Assembly: GCA_951812805.1 (NCBI GenBank)
Contig: CATOSZ010000003.1
Span: 698,557 to 762,556, forward strand
DNA length: 64,000 nucleotides
Origin: an uncultured Alphaproteobacteria bacterium
GTDB lineage: Bacteria > Pseudomonadota > Alphaproteobacteria > GCA-2731375
Direction of reading: 5' to 3'
In this document: positions 56,375 through 64,000 of the stretch, piece by piece
Layout: each line of letters begins with the position of its first letter
Numbering within the stretch: the stretch's first letter is position 1
Translations under genes and position numbers: made by a program
The notes under the pieces: generated by a model
Told to the model about the DNA's origin: nothing
The model's input: the letters and a program-made list of their open reading frames with translations, nothing else
The model's database searches: none

Positions 56375-56897
56375 TTAGGCGCAGGTGTCGAAGACGAGAA
56401 TAACGTCGACGCGTTTGAGGCCGCGGATGAGTGCTCGGGCCTTGCCGGCGCTCCCCTTGGTCCAGCCGAAGACGTCTTCGATGCGCTTGCATGCCGTCTG
56501 GCTTAGCGCGCGTCCCTCGACCGCCGCCGCGTCGTGGGCAATCGCCGAGCAGCGCTCGGTGATGTACTGCGCGGCGTGCACCACGATACCGTTGGCCCGG
56601 CCGTCGGCGACGAAGTCCTTCGTGACGTAGGCCTTGATCGCGCTGGGCGTGATCGCACACTCGCGCTCGGGCCGCCGGCTCGCCAGATCCAGGCCACCTC
56701 CCTCTTCGACGGGATCGACGGCCGACCCGTCGACGCAGACATCGCGTCGAAGCCAGCCGGTATCTCCGCTCGCACCTCGCTGATGGTCTCCCGAGTTTGC
56801 CGAAGCGGATGACGCCTCGGGCTGAGGCATCAAAGTCGACGTAGCTGAACAGACGGCCGCCCGTCCCGTCCGAGCGGCGCACCAGCCCCTCCATCAC
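56375..56897 (-). pseudogene. Decayed, internally deleted IS5-family transposase
   Basis: Minus-strand fragments in two frames. One frame gives RRSDGTGGRLFSYVDFDA near 56880, like the N-terminus of IS5-type transposases. Another gives AYVTKDFVADGRANGIVVHA, GRALSQTACKRIEDVFGWTK and GKARALIRGLKRVDVILVFD, like the C-terminal third, ending at a TAA at 56375-56377. The central catalytic part is missing and frames are disrupted, so it is inactive. The 140 bases between it and the repressor start hold nothing recognisable. Confidence 0.6.
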
Positions 56898-57074
56898 ATG
56901 GCTGGCATCAGAGAATCATGACGATCGTCAATTGGCCGGAACTTTCCGGCCGTATGTAAAGCTCTCCAAGCGATTCCTCTGATCGATTACTTTGCTGTCG
57001 TCCTATATGCTGTATATAGTTAAGTGTCGAATGACTCGTTGTATTGCTGAATGCATATCTTGAGAGAGTGGACG

Positions 57075-57617
57075 ATGCCTCTGAAGCTTGTACCAGATGA
57101 CAAGGCCTGGCCTAATGACGAGCCCGTGAAACGACGGCTACGGCGATGGTCGGTAACCTTCCAAGCCGTCCTCTGGCTGGGGGGAAATGATAACAGTTGT
57201 TTGGTTCGAGATATCTCCCCAGGCGGAGCGCGGATTGAACTCGACGAACCGCTCAGTCTCATGGTAGGAGCATCAGCAGAACTGGCCTTTAGCGGCTATG
57301 ATCCGATCGCGGCAGAAATTCGCCACGTCGACGGGAACACTGTTGGGCTGATGTTCACACTTGATAGTGATGGCGAAGCGGCACTCGGTCGGCATTTGGT
57401 AGAGTTGAGACCTGATCGCACGGAGCCTCGACGGACGGTCCAGATCAATGGGATGCTAACTCCAAGGCCTGCCCGCCAATCATGCATGATTACGAATATT
57501 CCCAAAATGGGAGCCCGTATCACCGGTTTGAATTTGGAAGGTCTATCTGAAGGCGACGAGGTTTCGCTTCACATTGATGGTCATGGCGATGTCGATGCGG
57601 TGATTCGAAGAATCTAG
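57075..57617 (+). CDS. Double PilZ-domain protein
   Basis: A 180-residue protein with two tandem PilZ-like domains. The first has RRLRRW followed by VRDISPGGARIELDEPL, the RxxxR and D/NxSxxG residues that bind cyclic di-GMP. The second has TEPRRTVQINGML and MITNIPKMGARITGLN, where the DxSxxG motif is changed to NIPKMG, so binding there is doubtful. It may link cyclic di-GMP to polysaccharide production encoded downstream. The ATG at 57075 is preferred over 57051. GC content is below the window average. Confidence 0.82.
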   Translation: MPLKLVPDDKAWPNDEPVKRRLRRWSVTFQAVLWLGGNDNSCLVRDISPGGARIELDEPLSLMVGASAELAFSGYDPIAAEIRHVDGNTVGLMFTLDSDGEAALGRHLVELRPDRTEPRRTVQINGMLTPRPARQSCMITNIPKMGARITGLNLEGLSEGDEVSLHIDGHGDVDAVIRRI

Positions 57618-57735
57618 GAAGGTGAAGTCGGCTTGATGTTTCGCAAAGCCTTGATAGGCTCTTTGCCAAAGGCTCAAGAATGAATAAGAGAATGAGTAAG
57701 GTCAGCAAATGAATAAATTTCGCAGGCGACCAAGG

Positions 57736-59506
57736 GTAACCGGGGCAAAAGGCCGGGCCTGGGGACGGGGGGATCTGGCCTGGGTATAGGGGTGAGTCTC
57801 AACGGCCACATCTTGTGAGGCTTCCGCGTCAAGTGACCAGATATCGATGTTCGCGGCGGGAGGTCTGTGATTCGATCCCGTCATGGCCGAATCGCTTCCG
57901 GATCTCGACGATCTTGATGTCGCCGCCCTGAAGGCGCTGGTTCTGACGCTGCTTGAGGAGCAGGCGGCCCTGCGTGCCGAGAACGCGACATTGCGCGAAG
58001 AGATCCGCCGTCTCAAAGGCCTTTCCGGGCCACCGGATATCAAGCCGAGCGGCATGGACAAGCAGGCCGTATCCCGGGGCCGGACGGGGCGGAAGGCGGG
58101 ACGGCGGGCCAAGAAGGGCCGGGTTCCCATCGACGAGAGGCGGATCGTCCGGGCCGCCGTGCCGGCGGGCTCGCGCTTCAAGGGCTATGAAGACTATCTG
58201 GTTCAGGACCTGCTCTGCCGGCCGAACACTGTCCTGTTACGCCGCGAGCGCTGGCTGACGCCCGAGGGGGCCACGATCGTGGCGCCGCTGCCGGCGGGGA
58301 CGCGCGGCCACTTCGGCCCGGCGCTCAGGCGTTTCGTGCTGGCGCTCTATCATGGCGGCCAGACCAGCGCGGAGCGCTTGGCGCGGCTCTTGGACGACCT
58401 CGGCATCAAGATCTCCAAGCGCCAGGTGGTGCGGTTGTTGAACGAGGGCCATGACGGCTTCGTCGCCGAGGGCGAGGCGGTGCTGCGCGCCGGCCTGGAG
58501 ACGGCGCCCTGGATCAGCGTCGACGATACCGGCGCCCGCCACGCCAACCGCAACGGGGTGACGAGCGGGATCGGCAACGACGCCTTCGCTTGGTTCGCCA
58601 CGACGTTTTCCAAGAGCCGCTTGAACTTCCTGGAACGGCTGCGGGCCGGCCACGCGGACTATGTGCTCAATGCCGCCGCCTTCGCCTACATGGCCGAGCG
58701 CGACCTGGCCGCATCGGTGATCGCCCGTCTGGCCGAGGGCTGCCCGCGGCGCTTCACCAACGAAGATGCCTGGCTGGCCCACCTGGGGCGGCTCGCCATC
58801 ACCGGGCACGGGGACGGGCGCGGGGCCGCGCGGACCGCCACCGAGGGGGCGCTGTGGGGCGCCATCGCCGCGCACGGCCTGCTCAGGGGCACGGCCGCGG
58901 GCGCCTGCGTCGTCCTGAGTGACGATGCTGGCCAGTTCAACGTCGGCCGCCACGCGCTCTGCTGGGTCCATGCGGAGCGCTTGATCCACAAGCTGATGAC
59001 CTTCTCCCGGAGCCAGCGGCGCGAGAAGGAACACATCCAGGCACGGCTCTGGCAACTCTACGCCGATCTCAAAGCCTATCGCGAAAGGCCGGCGCCAGGA
59101 CGGCGGGCCCACCTGGCATGCCGCTTCGATGCGCTCTTCGCGACCAAGACCGGATTCCTCCGCCTCGACCGGCTCCTGGCTCGCCTGCATGCCAACCGCG
59201 ACGAACTGCTCGTCGTCCTCGACCGCCCGGAGGTCCCGCTCAACACCAACGGCGCGGAACGCGACATCCGCGCCATGGTCACAAGGCGAAAATTCTCCGG
59301 CGGCACACGCTCCGAGGACGGCAAGCAGGCCCGAGACACATTCCTCGGCCTCTACAAGACCTGCCAGAAACTTGGCCTCTCCTTCTGGGATTATCTCGGC
59401 GACCGCCTCAAGGTCCCCGGCGCCCCACCCGTGCCCCCACTGCCGATCCTCGTCAGACAACGCTGCATCGAAATGGCTTGACCGCCCGGGGTTTTGCCCC
59501 TGTTAC
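57736..59506 (+). mobile_element. IS66-type insertion sequence, complete copy
   Basis: 1771 bp. The left end is GTAACCGGGGCAAAAGGCCG from 57736 and the right end, read inward from 59506, is GTAACAGGGGCAAAACCCCG. The flanks are a perfect 8-bp direct repeat GACCAAGG (57728-57735 and 59507-59514), the target duplication size known for IS66. It carries a single transposase gene and no tnpA or tnpB. It separates the PilZ gene from the glycosyltransferase gene. Confidence 0.96.
57883..59481 (+). CDS. IS66-family transposase (TnpC-type), complete
   Basis: A 532-residue DDE transposase. N-terminal leucine-zipper-like helix (LEEQAALRAENATLREEIRR), a basic linker (GRTGRKAGRRAKKGR), then the catalytic core: WISVDDTGARH, VVLSDDAGQF and NTNGAERDIRAMVTRRKFSG. 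The C-terminus is the usual short domain. Its last 440 residues are identical to the partial copy at the window start. The ATG at 57883 is the only sensible start. Confidence 0.96.
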   Translation: MAESLPDLDDLDVAALKALVLTLLEEQAALRAENATLREEIRRLKGLSGPPDIKPSGMDKQAVSRGRTGRKAGRRAKKGRVPIDERRIVRAAVPAGSRFKGYEDYLVQDLLCRPNTVLLRRERWLTPEGATIVAPLPAGTRGHFGPALRRFVLALYHGGQTSAERLARLLDDLGIKISKRQVVRLLNEGHDGFVAEGEAVLRAGLETAPWISVDDTGARHANRNGVTSGIGNDAFAWFATTFSKSRLNFLERLRAGHADYVLNAAAFAYMAERDLAASVIARLAEGCPRRFTNEDAWLAHLGRLAITGHGDGRGAARTATEGALWGAIAAHGLLRGTAAGACVVLSDDAGQFNVGRHALCWVHAERLIHKLMTFSRSQRREKEHIQARLWQLYADLKAYRERPAPGRRAHLACRFDALFATKTGFLRLDRLLARLHANRDELLVVLDRPEVPLNTNGAERDIRAMVTRRKFSGGTRSEDGKQARDTFLGLYKTCQKLGLSFWDYLGDRLKVPGAPPVPPLPILVRQRCIEMA

Positions 59507-59514
59507 GACCAAGG

Positions 59515-59778
59515 GACCTATGGATGCTTGCCCTACGGTAAGAGTAGATACGTGGAGGATGACACGGAGAAAAATGGCCGCACCAAGAGAAGAGACAGCT
59601 TCATGGAAAGCTTCGTGATACCCGGCACGACCTCTACTTCGTGCATTCAGAGGACACTATTAGGAAAATATTGGATGGGCTTGTAGGATGGCTACTCAGT
59701 CACATAAAGTTAAATTATAATGATATGTTGATATGACAATTTTACACAAGATTCCCGGCCGTAAATTTGGTGTCAGAG
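59515..59778. other. Gap after the IS66 element with a possible coding remnant
   Basis: No convincing gene. A plus-strand frame without a start codon is open from 59563 to a TGA at 59734-59736 and reads sensibly near its end (RHDLYFVHSEDTIRKILDGL, VGWLLSHIKLNYND). It could be the C-terminal remnant of a gene disrupted before or by the IS insertion. The last 60 bases are AT-rich and may hold the promoter of the glycosyltransferase gene. Confidence 0.3.
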
Positions 59779-61020
59779 ATGATAAAAAATGAAGGCCGAA
59801 GCTATATCTTCATAAATCGCTTCTTTTATCCTGATCATTCTGCGACGAGCCAAATGCTTACTGATTTGGCATTTCATTTGGCATCTCAGAATTTGAACGT
59901 ATTAGTGATTTCATCACGTCAGGTTTATGACGATCCACTCAAGATGTTGCCAGAATATCAGCAGATCAATGGCGTCGTGATCTATCGACTTAGAACGACC
60001 CGATTCGGCCGACGTACGTTGATAGGAAAAGTAATCGACTTTCTGTCCTTCTATATTCTCATGTTCAGGGAGTTGCGGCGACAAGGCCGTGCGGGGGATA
60101 TCGTGGTCGTAAAGACAGACCCTCCTTTGGCATCTGTTGTAGCCATGCTCGCCTGTCGCGACGCCGTCATCCAAGTGACTTGGCTGCAGGACCTCTACCC
60201 AGAAGTCGCGGCTGCGCTCGGAATAAGCGTTCTTAAGGGGGCGCTGGGCAAGGGCTTGATGCGGCTGCGGGATCGGTCTCTTAGGCGTGCAAAAATGAAT
60301 ATCGCTATTTCCGAAGGCATGCGGAGCCGGCTGATGAAAAGGGGGATTCCCGAGGCAATTATCGATGTTATACCAAACTGGGCTGACGACTCAGCGATCC
60401 ACCCTATGCCACATGCTAGCAATCCAGCTCGCCAATCATGGGGCTTGGTGGACAAGTTCATTATTTGCTATTCGGGAAACCTTGGACGCGCACACGAAGC
60501 TGATACAATTCTTTCTGCAGCCGAGGCCCTAATCCGACGGGATGACATATTTTTCCTATTTATTGGTGGTGGGAATGGCTTTTCGAAGCTTGAAAAAGAT
60601 GCTGCCGTTAAGAATATCAGAAACTTTAAATTTAAACCATATCAGCCTCGGGACAATCTCATCAACACCCTCGGCGTGGCCGATTTGCACTTGGTTTCCT
60701 TGTTACCTACCGTCGAGGGTCTGATCATGCCAAGCAAGCTGTACGGAATAGCTGCTGCGGGTCGGCCTATAATAGCAATCACGGCAACTGACGGCGAGAT
60801 TGCTGGGTTGTTGAAGGAACACGATTGCGGCGTAACGATCATGCCGGGCGATGGGCAGCGCCTCGCCGAAGTGATTAGCTCCCTCGCAGGTGATCCGGCC
60901 CAATGTGCACTATACGGCGCCAATGCTCGCCGCATGCTGGAGGGCAAGTTTCTGCAGAGTACCAGCCTTAACCGTTGGTATAACCTCCTAACTTCATTAC
61001 CCAGGGACAATCAAAGATGA
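59779..61020 (+). CDS. GT4-family glycosyltransferase (WbuB-like)
   Basis: A 413-residue sugar transferase with two Rossmann-like halves: IFINRFFYPDHSATSQMLTD at the N-terminus, VTWLQDLYPEVAAALGI, IPNWADDSAIHPM, FIICYSGNLGRAHEADTIL for nucleotide-sugar binding, and LPTVEGLIMPSKLYGIAAAG near the end. It is probably cytoplasmic and membrane-associated, adding a sugar to a lipid-linked surface polysaccharide. TTG 59767, GTG 59770 and ATG 59779 are possible starts; none has a strong ribosome-binding site. Lower GC than the metabolic block. Its stop overlaps the next gene as ATGA. Confidence 0.88.
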   Translation: MIKNEGRSYIFINRFFYPDHSATSQMLTDLAFHLASQNLNVLVISSRQVYDDPLKMLPEYQQINGVVIYRLRTTRFGRRTLIGKVIDFLSFYILMFRELRRQGRAGDIVVVKTDPPLASVVAMLACRDAVIQVTWLQDLYPEVAAALGISVLKGALGKGLMRLRDRSLRRAKMNIAISEGMRSRLMKRGIPEAIIDVIPNWADDSAIHPMPHASNPARQSWGLVDKFIICYSGNLGRAHEADTILSAAEALIRRDDIFFLFIGGGNGFSKLEKDAAVKNIRNFKFKPYQPRDNLINTLGVADLHLVSLLPTVEGLIMPSKLYGIAAAGRPIIAITATDGEIAGLLKEHDCGVTIMPGDGQRLAEVISSLAGDPAQCALYGANARRMLEGKFLQSTSLNRWYNLLTSLPRDNQR

Positions 61021-62432
61021 ACCCAATTTATCCTGTCATTCTTTCAGGCGGGTCCGGCAGCCGCCTTTGGCCGCTGTCGCGCACGACCTTTCCGAAACAA
61101 TTCCAGGCCCTTGTCGATCACGAATCTTTGCTCCAGTCGACGGCACGACGCGTGGCGTCGAGCTATGGTTTTGCACCGCCGCTGATCATCTGCAACCAAG
61201 ACCACCGTTTTCTCGTCGCAGAGCAGCTTGAGGCGATTGGTATTACACCATCTGATGTCGTGCTGGAGCCTTTCGGACGCAACACGGCCCCTGCTATCGC
61301 TATCGCAGCACTTCGTGTCGCAAGTGAAGGTAGAGGCGGCATCGTCGCTTCACTTGCGTCCGACCATGTCATTCGCGATGAAGCTGGCTTCCGTGCCGCT
61401 GTCCATCAAGCGTCAACGGTGGCGCGCGATGACGGTCGCATCGTGACCCTTGGGGTTCGTCCGACCTCTGCCCATACTGGTTATGGATACATTCAACGAG
61501 GCGCGCCGCTAGAAGGACCGGCCGATGCCTATGCCGTTACGGCCTTTATTGAAAAGCCGGATGCCGCGACAGCCGAGGACTTCCTTGCTAGAGGCCTTCA
61601 CCTTTGGAACGCGTCGATCTTCGTGTTTCGCGCAGATGTCATGCTGGAAGAGATGGCGCGCCATGCACCTGAAGTTTTGAGTGCGGCCCAGGCATCGTTT
61701 GAGGGCGCCAAGCGTGACCTGGATTTTCTCCGGCTCGAGGCAACGGGCTTCGACGCCGCCCCCGATATATCGCTCGACCATGCAATAATGGAAAAGACCG
61801 AGCGGGCAGCGGTCATACCGCTTGATGTCGGCTGGAGCGATCTTGGCGCATGGGACGAACTTTGGGCCGGTAGCGAGGACGATACTGTGACCCGGGGTGA
61901 CGTTGTCGCCCTGGATGTGCGCAACAGTTACATCCGATCTGAAAGCCGTCTCGTCGCCGTGCTCGACGTCGAAGAATTGGTGGTGGTCGAAACCTCGGAT
62001 GCCGTCTTGGTGACGCGACGCGGCGCTGGCCAGGATATCCGCCGTTTGATCGCGGCAATGCAGGAGCAGGCGCGCGATGAGGTCGATAACCATCCCGTGC
62101 ATCGTCGTCCCTGGGGGCATTTCCAGAGTTTGACTTCCGGCGATGGCCATCAAGTTAAGCGTCTGACCCTGAAGCCCGGTGCCGGGATCTCCTTGCAGCG
62201 CCACCATCACAGGGCGGAGCATTGGGTCATTGTCTCCGGTACGGCGCAGATCACCCTCGACGAGGAGGTTCGCACCCTGGGGCAAAACGAAAGCATTTTT
62301 GTGCCCCTAGGTGCCACCCACCGATTGGAAAACCCGGGCGACGTGCCACTGGTGGTAATCGAGGTACAGACAGGTGACTACCTGGGCGAGGACGATATCG
62401 AGCGCCTAGAAGACCGTTACAATCGAATCTAG
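61017..62432 (+). CDS. manC: Mannose-1-phosphate guanylyltransferase / mannose-6-phosphate isomerase
   Basis: A 471-residue bifunctional enzyme making GDP-mannose. The guanylyltransferase part begins ILSGGSGSRLWPLSRTTFPK (GTP-binding loop and catalytic Lys) and contains RPTSAHTGYGYIQRG, FIEKPD and LWNASIFVF. The C-terminal cupin isomerase part has HRRPWGHFQSLTSGDGHQVK, ISLQRHHHRAEHWVIVSGTA and GATHRLENPG. Length and order match AlgA/ManC-type proteins. It overlaps the glycosyltransferase stop, so GDP-mannose supply and sugar transfer are co-expressed for a mannose- or fucose-containing surface polymer. Confidence 0.96.
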   Translation: MNPIYPVILSGGSGSRLWPLSRTTFPKQFQALVDHESLLQSTARRVASSYGFAPPLIICNQDHRFLVAEQLEAIGITPSDVVLEPFGRNTAPAIAIAALRVASEGRGGIVASLASDHVIRDEAGFRAAVHQASTVARDDGRIVTLGVRPTSAHTGYGYIQRGAPLEGPADAYAVTAFIEKPDAATAEDFLARGLHLWNASIFVFRADVMLEEMARHAPEVLSAAQASFEGAKRDLDFLRLEATGFDAAPDISLDHAIMEKTERAAVIPLDVGWSDLGAWDELWAGSEDDTVTRGDVVALDVRNSYIRSESRLVAVLDVEELVVVETSDAVLVTRRGAGQDIRRLIAAMQEQARDEVDNHPVHRRPWGHFQSLTSGDGHQVKRLTLKPGAGISLQRHHHRAEHWVIVSGTAQITLDEEVRTLGQNESIFVPLGATHRLENPGDVPLVVIEVQTGDYLGEDDIERLEDRYNRI

Positions 62433-62878
62433 CAGGCCGCTGGAAGTTATTTCTCAAGTTTCCTAACTGGAGTCGCCCCGGTACCGTGGACGGTCAGGGA
62501 TCCTCCACGGACGGGTCGACGCCAGGCCGGTTGAGGAGCGCGCAACCCCGCCCGCGGGTCGCCCTATAGACCAACAAAGCAATTCTACCGGGTCTCCAGT
62601 GCTCGGCCAGAGCAGCGGCGCAAATTACACGCCGAAACGGGATGGAGGTTTAATGGCCATTGACCGTACAAACCCGAAATCTCTGAGGCTTGCCATATAC
62701 CGCTTCAGCGTGATAGCTTTCTAACGCCGCGGCAGTGAGTCTGAAGAGCGCATTTAGGACATTAGTTTGTGCTTAAATGAGGTGGCGGTAGCGTGTCCCC
62801 ACTGTATTGACACGCCATCTGGGTGTCTTGAGGTCTCCAAACTTGAAGAGCTACCCCTAAGTAAATGACGCTGCACGA
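62433..62878. other. Gene-free stretch after manC
   Basis: No supportable gene. It contains the hairpin CCGTGGA (62484-62490) with TCCACGG (62504-62510), 50 bases after the manC stop and without a T-tract. It also contains the ops-like 12-mer at 62784-62795, which overlaps a second hairpin (GCGTGTC with GACACGC). A 23-codon frame at 62653 is too short to support. Confidence 0.5.
62784..62795 (+). promoter_or_regulatory. ops-like element (RfaH recruitment site motif)
   Basis: GGCGGTAGCGTG, identical to the 12-base ops core of enterobacterial JUMPstart sequences as I remember it, where RNA polymerase pauses and RfaH loads. It lies on the same strand as the polysaccharide genes, 95 bases before the galU stub. 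A NusG/RfaH-type protein is encoded at 50828-51349. Whether alphaproteobacterial paralogues use this motif is not known to me. Confidence 0.4.
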
Positions 62879-63001
62879 ATGACAGCAAGAATAAGAAAAG
62901 CTGTCTTCCCGGTAGCGGGCTTAGAGACACGGTTCTTGCCAGCGACCAAGGCAATTCCAAAGGAAATGCTACCAGTTGTTGACAAGCCCCTGATCCAGTA
63001 A
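62879..63001 (+). pseudogene. galU: 5' stub of UTP-glucose-1-phosphate uridylyltransferase
   Basis: Forty codons reading [20 protein letters not shown] then [15 protein letters not shown], the unmistakable GalU N-terminus, ended by TAA at 62999-63001 where the family continues with Tyr-Ala-Val. The following 700 bases contain no continuation in any frame, so the remainder has been lost. The nucleotide-binding loop reads GLETRF rather than the expected GLGTRF, another sign of decay. The cell must carry galU elsewhere. Confidence 0.85.
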
Positions 63002-63703
63002 GGTCAGAGATCGGCTCAACAGATCGGTAATCGTCGACTTACGTAACATCCTCCGCCCTGCAGATATGGCTGAAATTGGCTTCGTATACCATTCCGTTGG
63101 CAGGTAATGTGATGAGCGATAAGGGCCATTATCACTTCGGGTGGTGTGCATTAGGGGAATCGTTGATTCGCTTGTTGGGGTAAAGACGGGGTTTCTCGGG
63201 AATGATCATAAGGTTGTAAACGATATGTATTTTAACAAGTATATACACCTATATCATTTCTTAAGTCATTGTATTTCATTAGAAACTACCCCTCCCCTCC
63301 TGAGTACCGAGCCTGTATTCTGTTGATCTCTGATAATCGATATTTTTGGCTCCAGGTTATTCAAGCTGTCTCCATCTCGATCGTCAGTGCAGCCACTGTG
63401 ATCTCGTATTTGGTGGGTACCTCGCTGCTTTGGAGTTTGCGCTCTGTCTCACGACGGCTAAGGGCCGATAGCTTCGGTTTTTGCTGGTGACTAGTGTTAG
63501 ATTCCTTGCCGTCGCATATACGATGAACCACAGGTCGAAGACGTCATCATGCGCTTCGGGGCCGAGCATGGCTGGCCCGTTCGCGCTGTTCACGGCGTCG
63601 CTGTGTGAATGTCGGAGTCAATGCGGAATGCATCCCAGGGCGGGATGGCGCCGCGACCCGAAACGCTCCCGTGCCATGAAATTGAGGATCATTCAGTAAT
63701 CGA
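63002..63703. other. Gene-free, AT-richer stretch before the UXS gene
   Basis: No gene is supported on either strand. Short open frames lack ribosome-binding sites and family features. Base composition drops markedly around 63200-63300. The stretch appears to be remnant DNA left after loss of most of galU, and probably holds the promoter of the gene at 63704, although no clear -35/-10 pair stands out. Confidence 0.5.
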
Positions 63704-64000
63704 ATGCCCCGCTTCTACGACAGTCGCAAACGCATTTTGGTGACCGGCGGCGCCGGATTTCTCGGCTCCCACTTGGTTGACCGTCTGCTCGACCAGGGCC
63801 ACGAGGTGTTGTGCGTCGATAATCTCTTCACGGGCACAAAACGAAACATCGACCATCTCCATAACCATCCGCGCTTCGAGTTTATGCGCCACGATGTCTG
63901 CTTTACGCTCTACGTGGAAGTTGACGAAATTTACAATTTGGCCTGTCCGGCTTCGCCCATTCACTACCAGCATGATCCGGTGCAGACGACCAAGACCTCA
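63704..64000 (+). CDS. UDP-glucuronate decarboxylase (UXS)-like SDR, 3' end outside the window
   Basis: The first 99 residues of an extended short-chain dehydrogenase. The NAD loop is [37 protein letters not shown] and [20 protein letters not shown] follow, then [18 protein letters not shown]. This set is specific for UDP-xylose synthase (UDP-glucuronate decarboxylase). The catalytic YxxxK lies beyond the window edge. It would supply UDP-xylose for the surface polysaccharide whose other genes precede it. Confidence 0.92.
   Translation, partial: MPRFYDSRKRILVTGGAGFLGSHLVDRLLDQGHEVLCVDNLFTGTKRNIDHLHNHPRFEFMRHDVCFTLYVEVDEIYNLACPASPIHYQHDPVQTTKTS

Noticed and set aside
57634-57735. Very short frames between the PilZ gene and the IS66 left end
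   Set aside because: Less than 20 codons each, and joining the IS flanks does not extend them into a longer gene.
62484-62510. CCGTGGA/TCCACGG hairpin as the manC terminator
   Set aside because: The stem is only 7 bp, sits 50 bases after the stop and has no T-tract, so it is noted in the gap description but not called a terminator.
62653-62724. 23-codon frame MAIDRTNPKSLRLAIYRF as a possible leader peptide
   Set aside because: No convincing ribosome-binding site, no attenuator hairpin directly after it, and no family support.

Overview
The window is high-GC DNA (most genes are strongly GC-biased at third codon positions). Its protein families look like those of a metabolically versatile alphaproteobacterium, probably Rhodospirillales-like: hydantoinase A/B, several LLM monooxygenases, TauD, MmgE/PrpD, MlrC and N-formylglutamate amidohydrolase. 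I cannot name a genus. No rRNA, tRNA or CRISPR array was seen. Mobile DNA punctuates the window: two direct copies of an IS66-type element (1-1369 and 57736-59506), two direct copies of an IS1182-family element (11564-13115 and 48612-50163), an IS21-type element (1846-4824), an ISAs1-family element (53111-54319), and decayed IS256- and IS5-type remnants.

Region by region. 1-11.5 kb: IS66 end, a small NTF2-like gene, and an IS21-type element that entered the 3' end of a large SAM/class III cyclase/ATPase regulator gene. An LLM oxidoreductase, a cysteine-dioxygenase-like cupin and a DHA2-type MFS exporter follow. 11.5-50.2 kb: a 35.5 kb metabolic block bounded by the two IS1182 copies. It holds an acyl-CoA dehydrogenase, a TauD/LLM pair, another LLM enzyme, a membrane-anchored cyclase, and a tightly coupled set of CYP153-like P450, VOC protein, carotenoid-cleavage-type oxygenase and GST. 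Next is a six-gene minus-strand run (UxaA-like hydrolase, SDR, MFS, HyuA, HyuB, small membrane protein). Then come a TPR lipoprotein-like gene, GNAT, alpha/beta hydrolase, DUF3750 and CDF transporter, an ACP-adenylation-acyltransferase fusion with a 3-hydroxyisobutyrate-dehydrogenase-like partner, MmgE/PrpD, YaiI, a GDSL hydrolase, an enoyl-CoA hydratase, a PA14 protein, BolA, and an MlrC/N-formylglutamate/DUF2817/SDR group.

50.2-57.7 kb is accessory DNA: two small unknown genes, a NusG/RfaH-type antiterminator, and a phage-like recombination cassette (Gp157 and Rad52-HNH). Two adjacent genes of that cassette each carry one in-frame TAA, its upstream gene is split by an ISAs1 element, and the next gene is frameshifted. 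An S24-type repressor lacking the autoproteolysis residues, an IS5 remnant and a double-PilZ protein follow. 57.7-64 kb is the start of a surface polysaccharide locus: GT4 glycosyltransferase, mannose-1-phosphate guanylyltransferase, a 40-codon galU stub and the start of a UDP-glucuronate decarboxylase. A perfect 12-base match to the enterobacterial ops element lies between them, so the NusG paralogue may act on this locus.

The strongest leads are the paired in-frame ochre codons in the Gp157/Rad52 cassette, the NusG paralogue plus ops-like site, the P450-VOC-carotenoid oxygenase-GST operon, the three-domain ACP-ligase-PlsC protein, and a structured, gene-free stretch at 41.7 kb that could encode an RNA.
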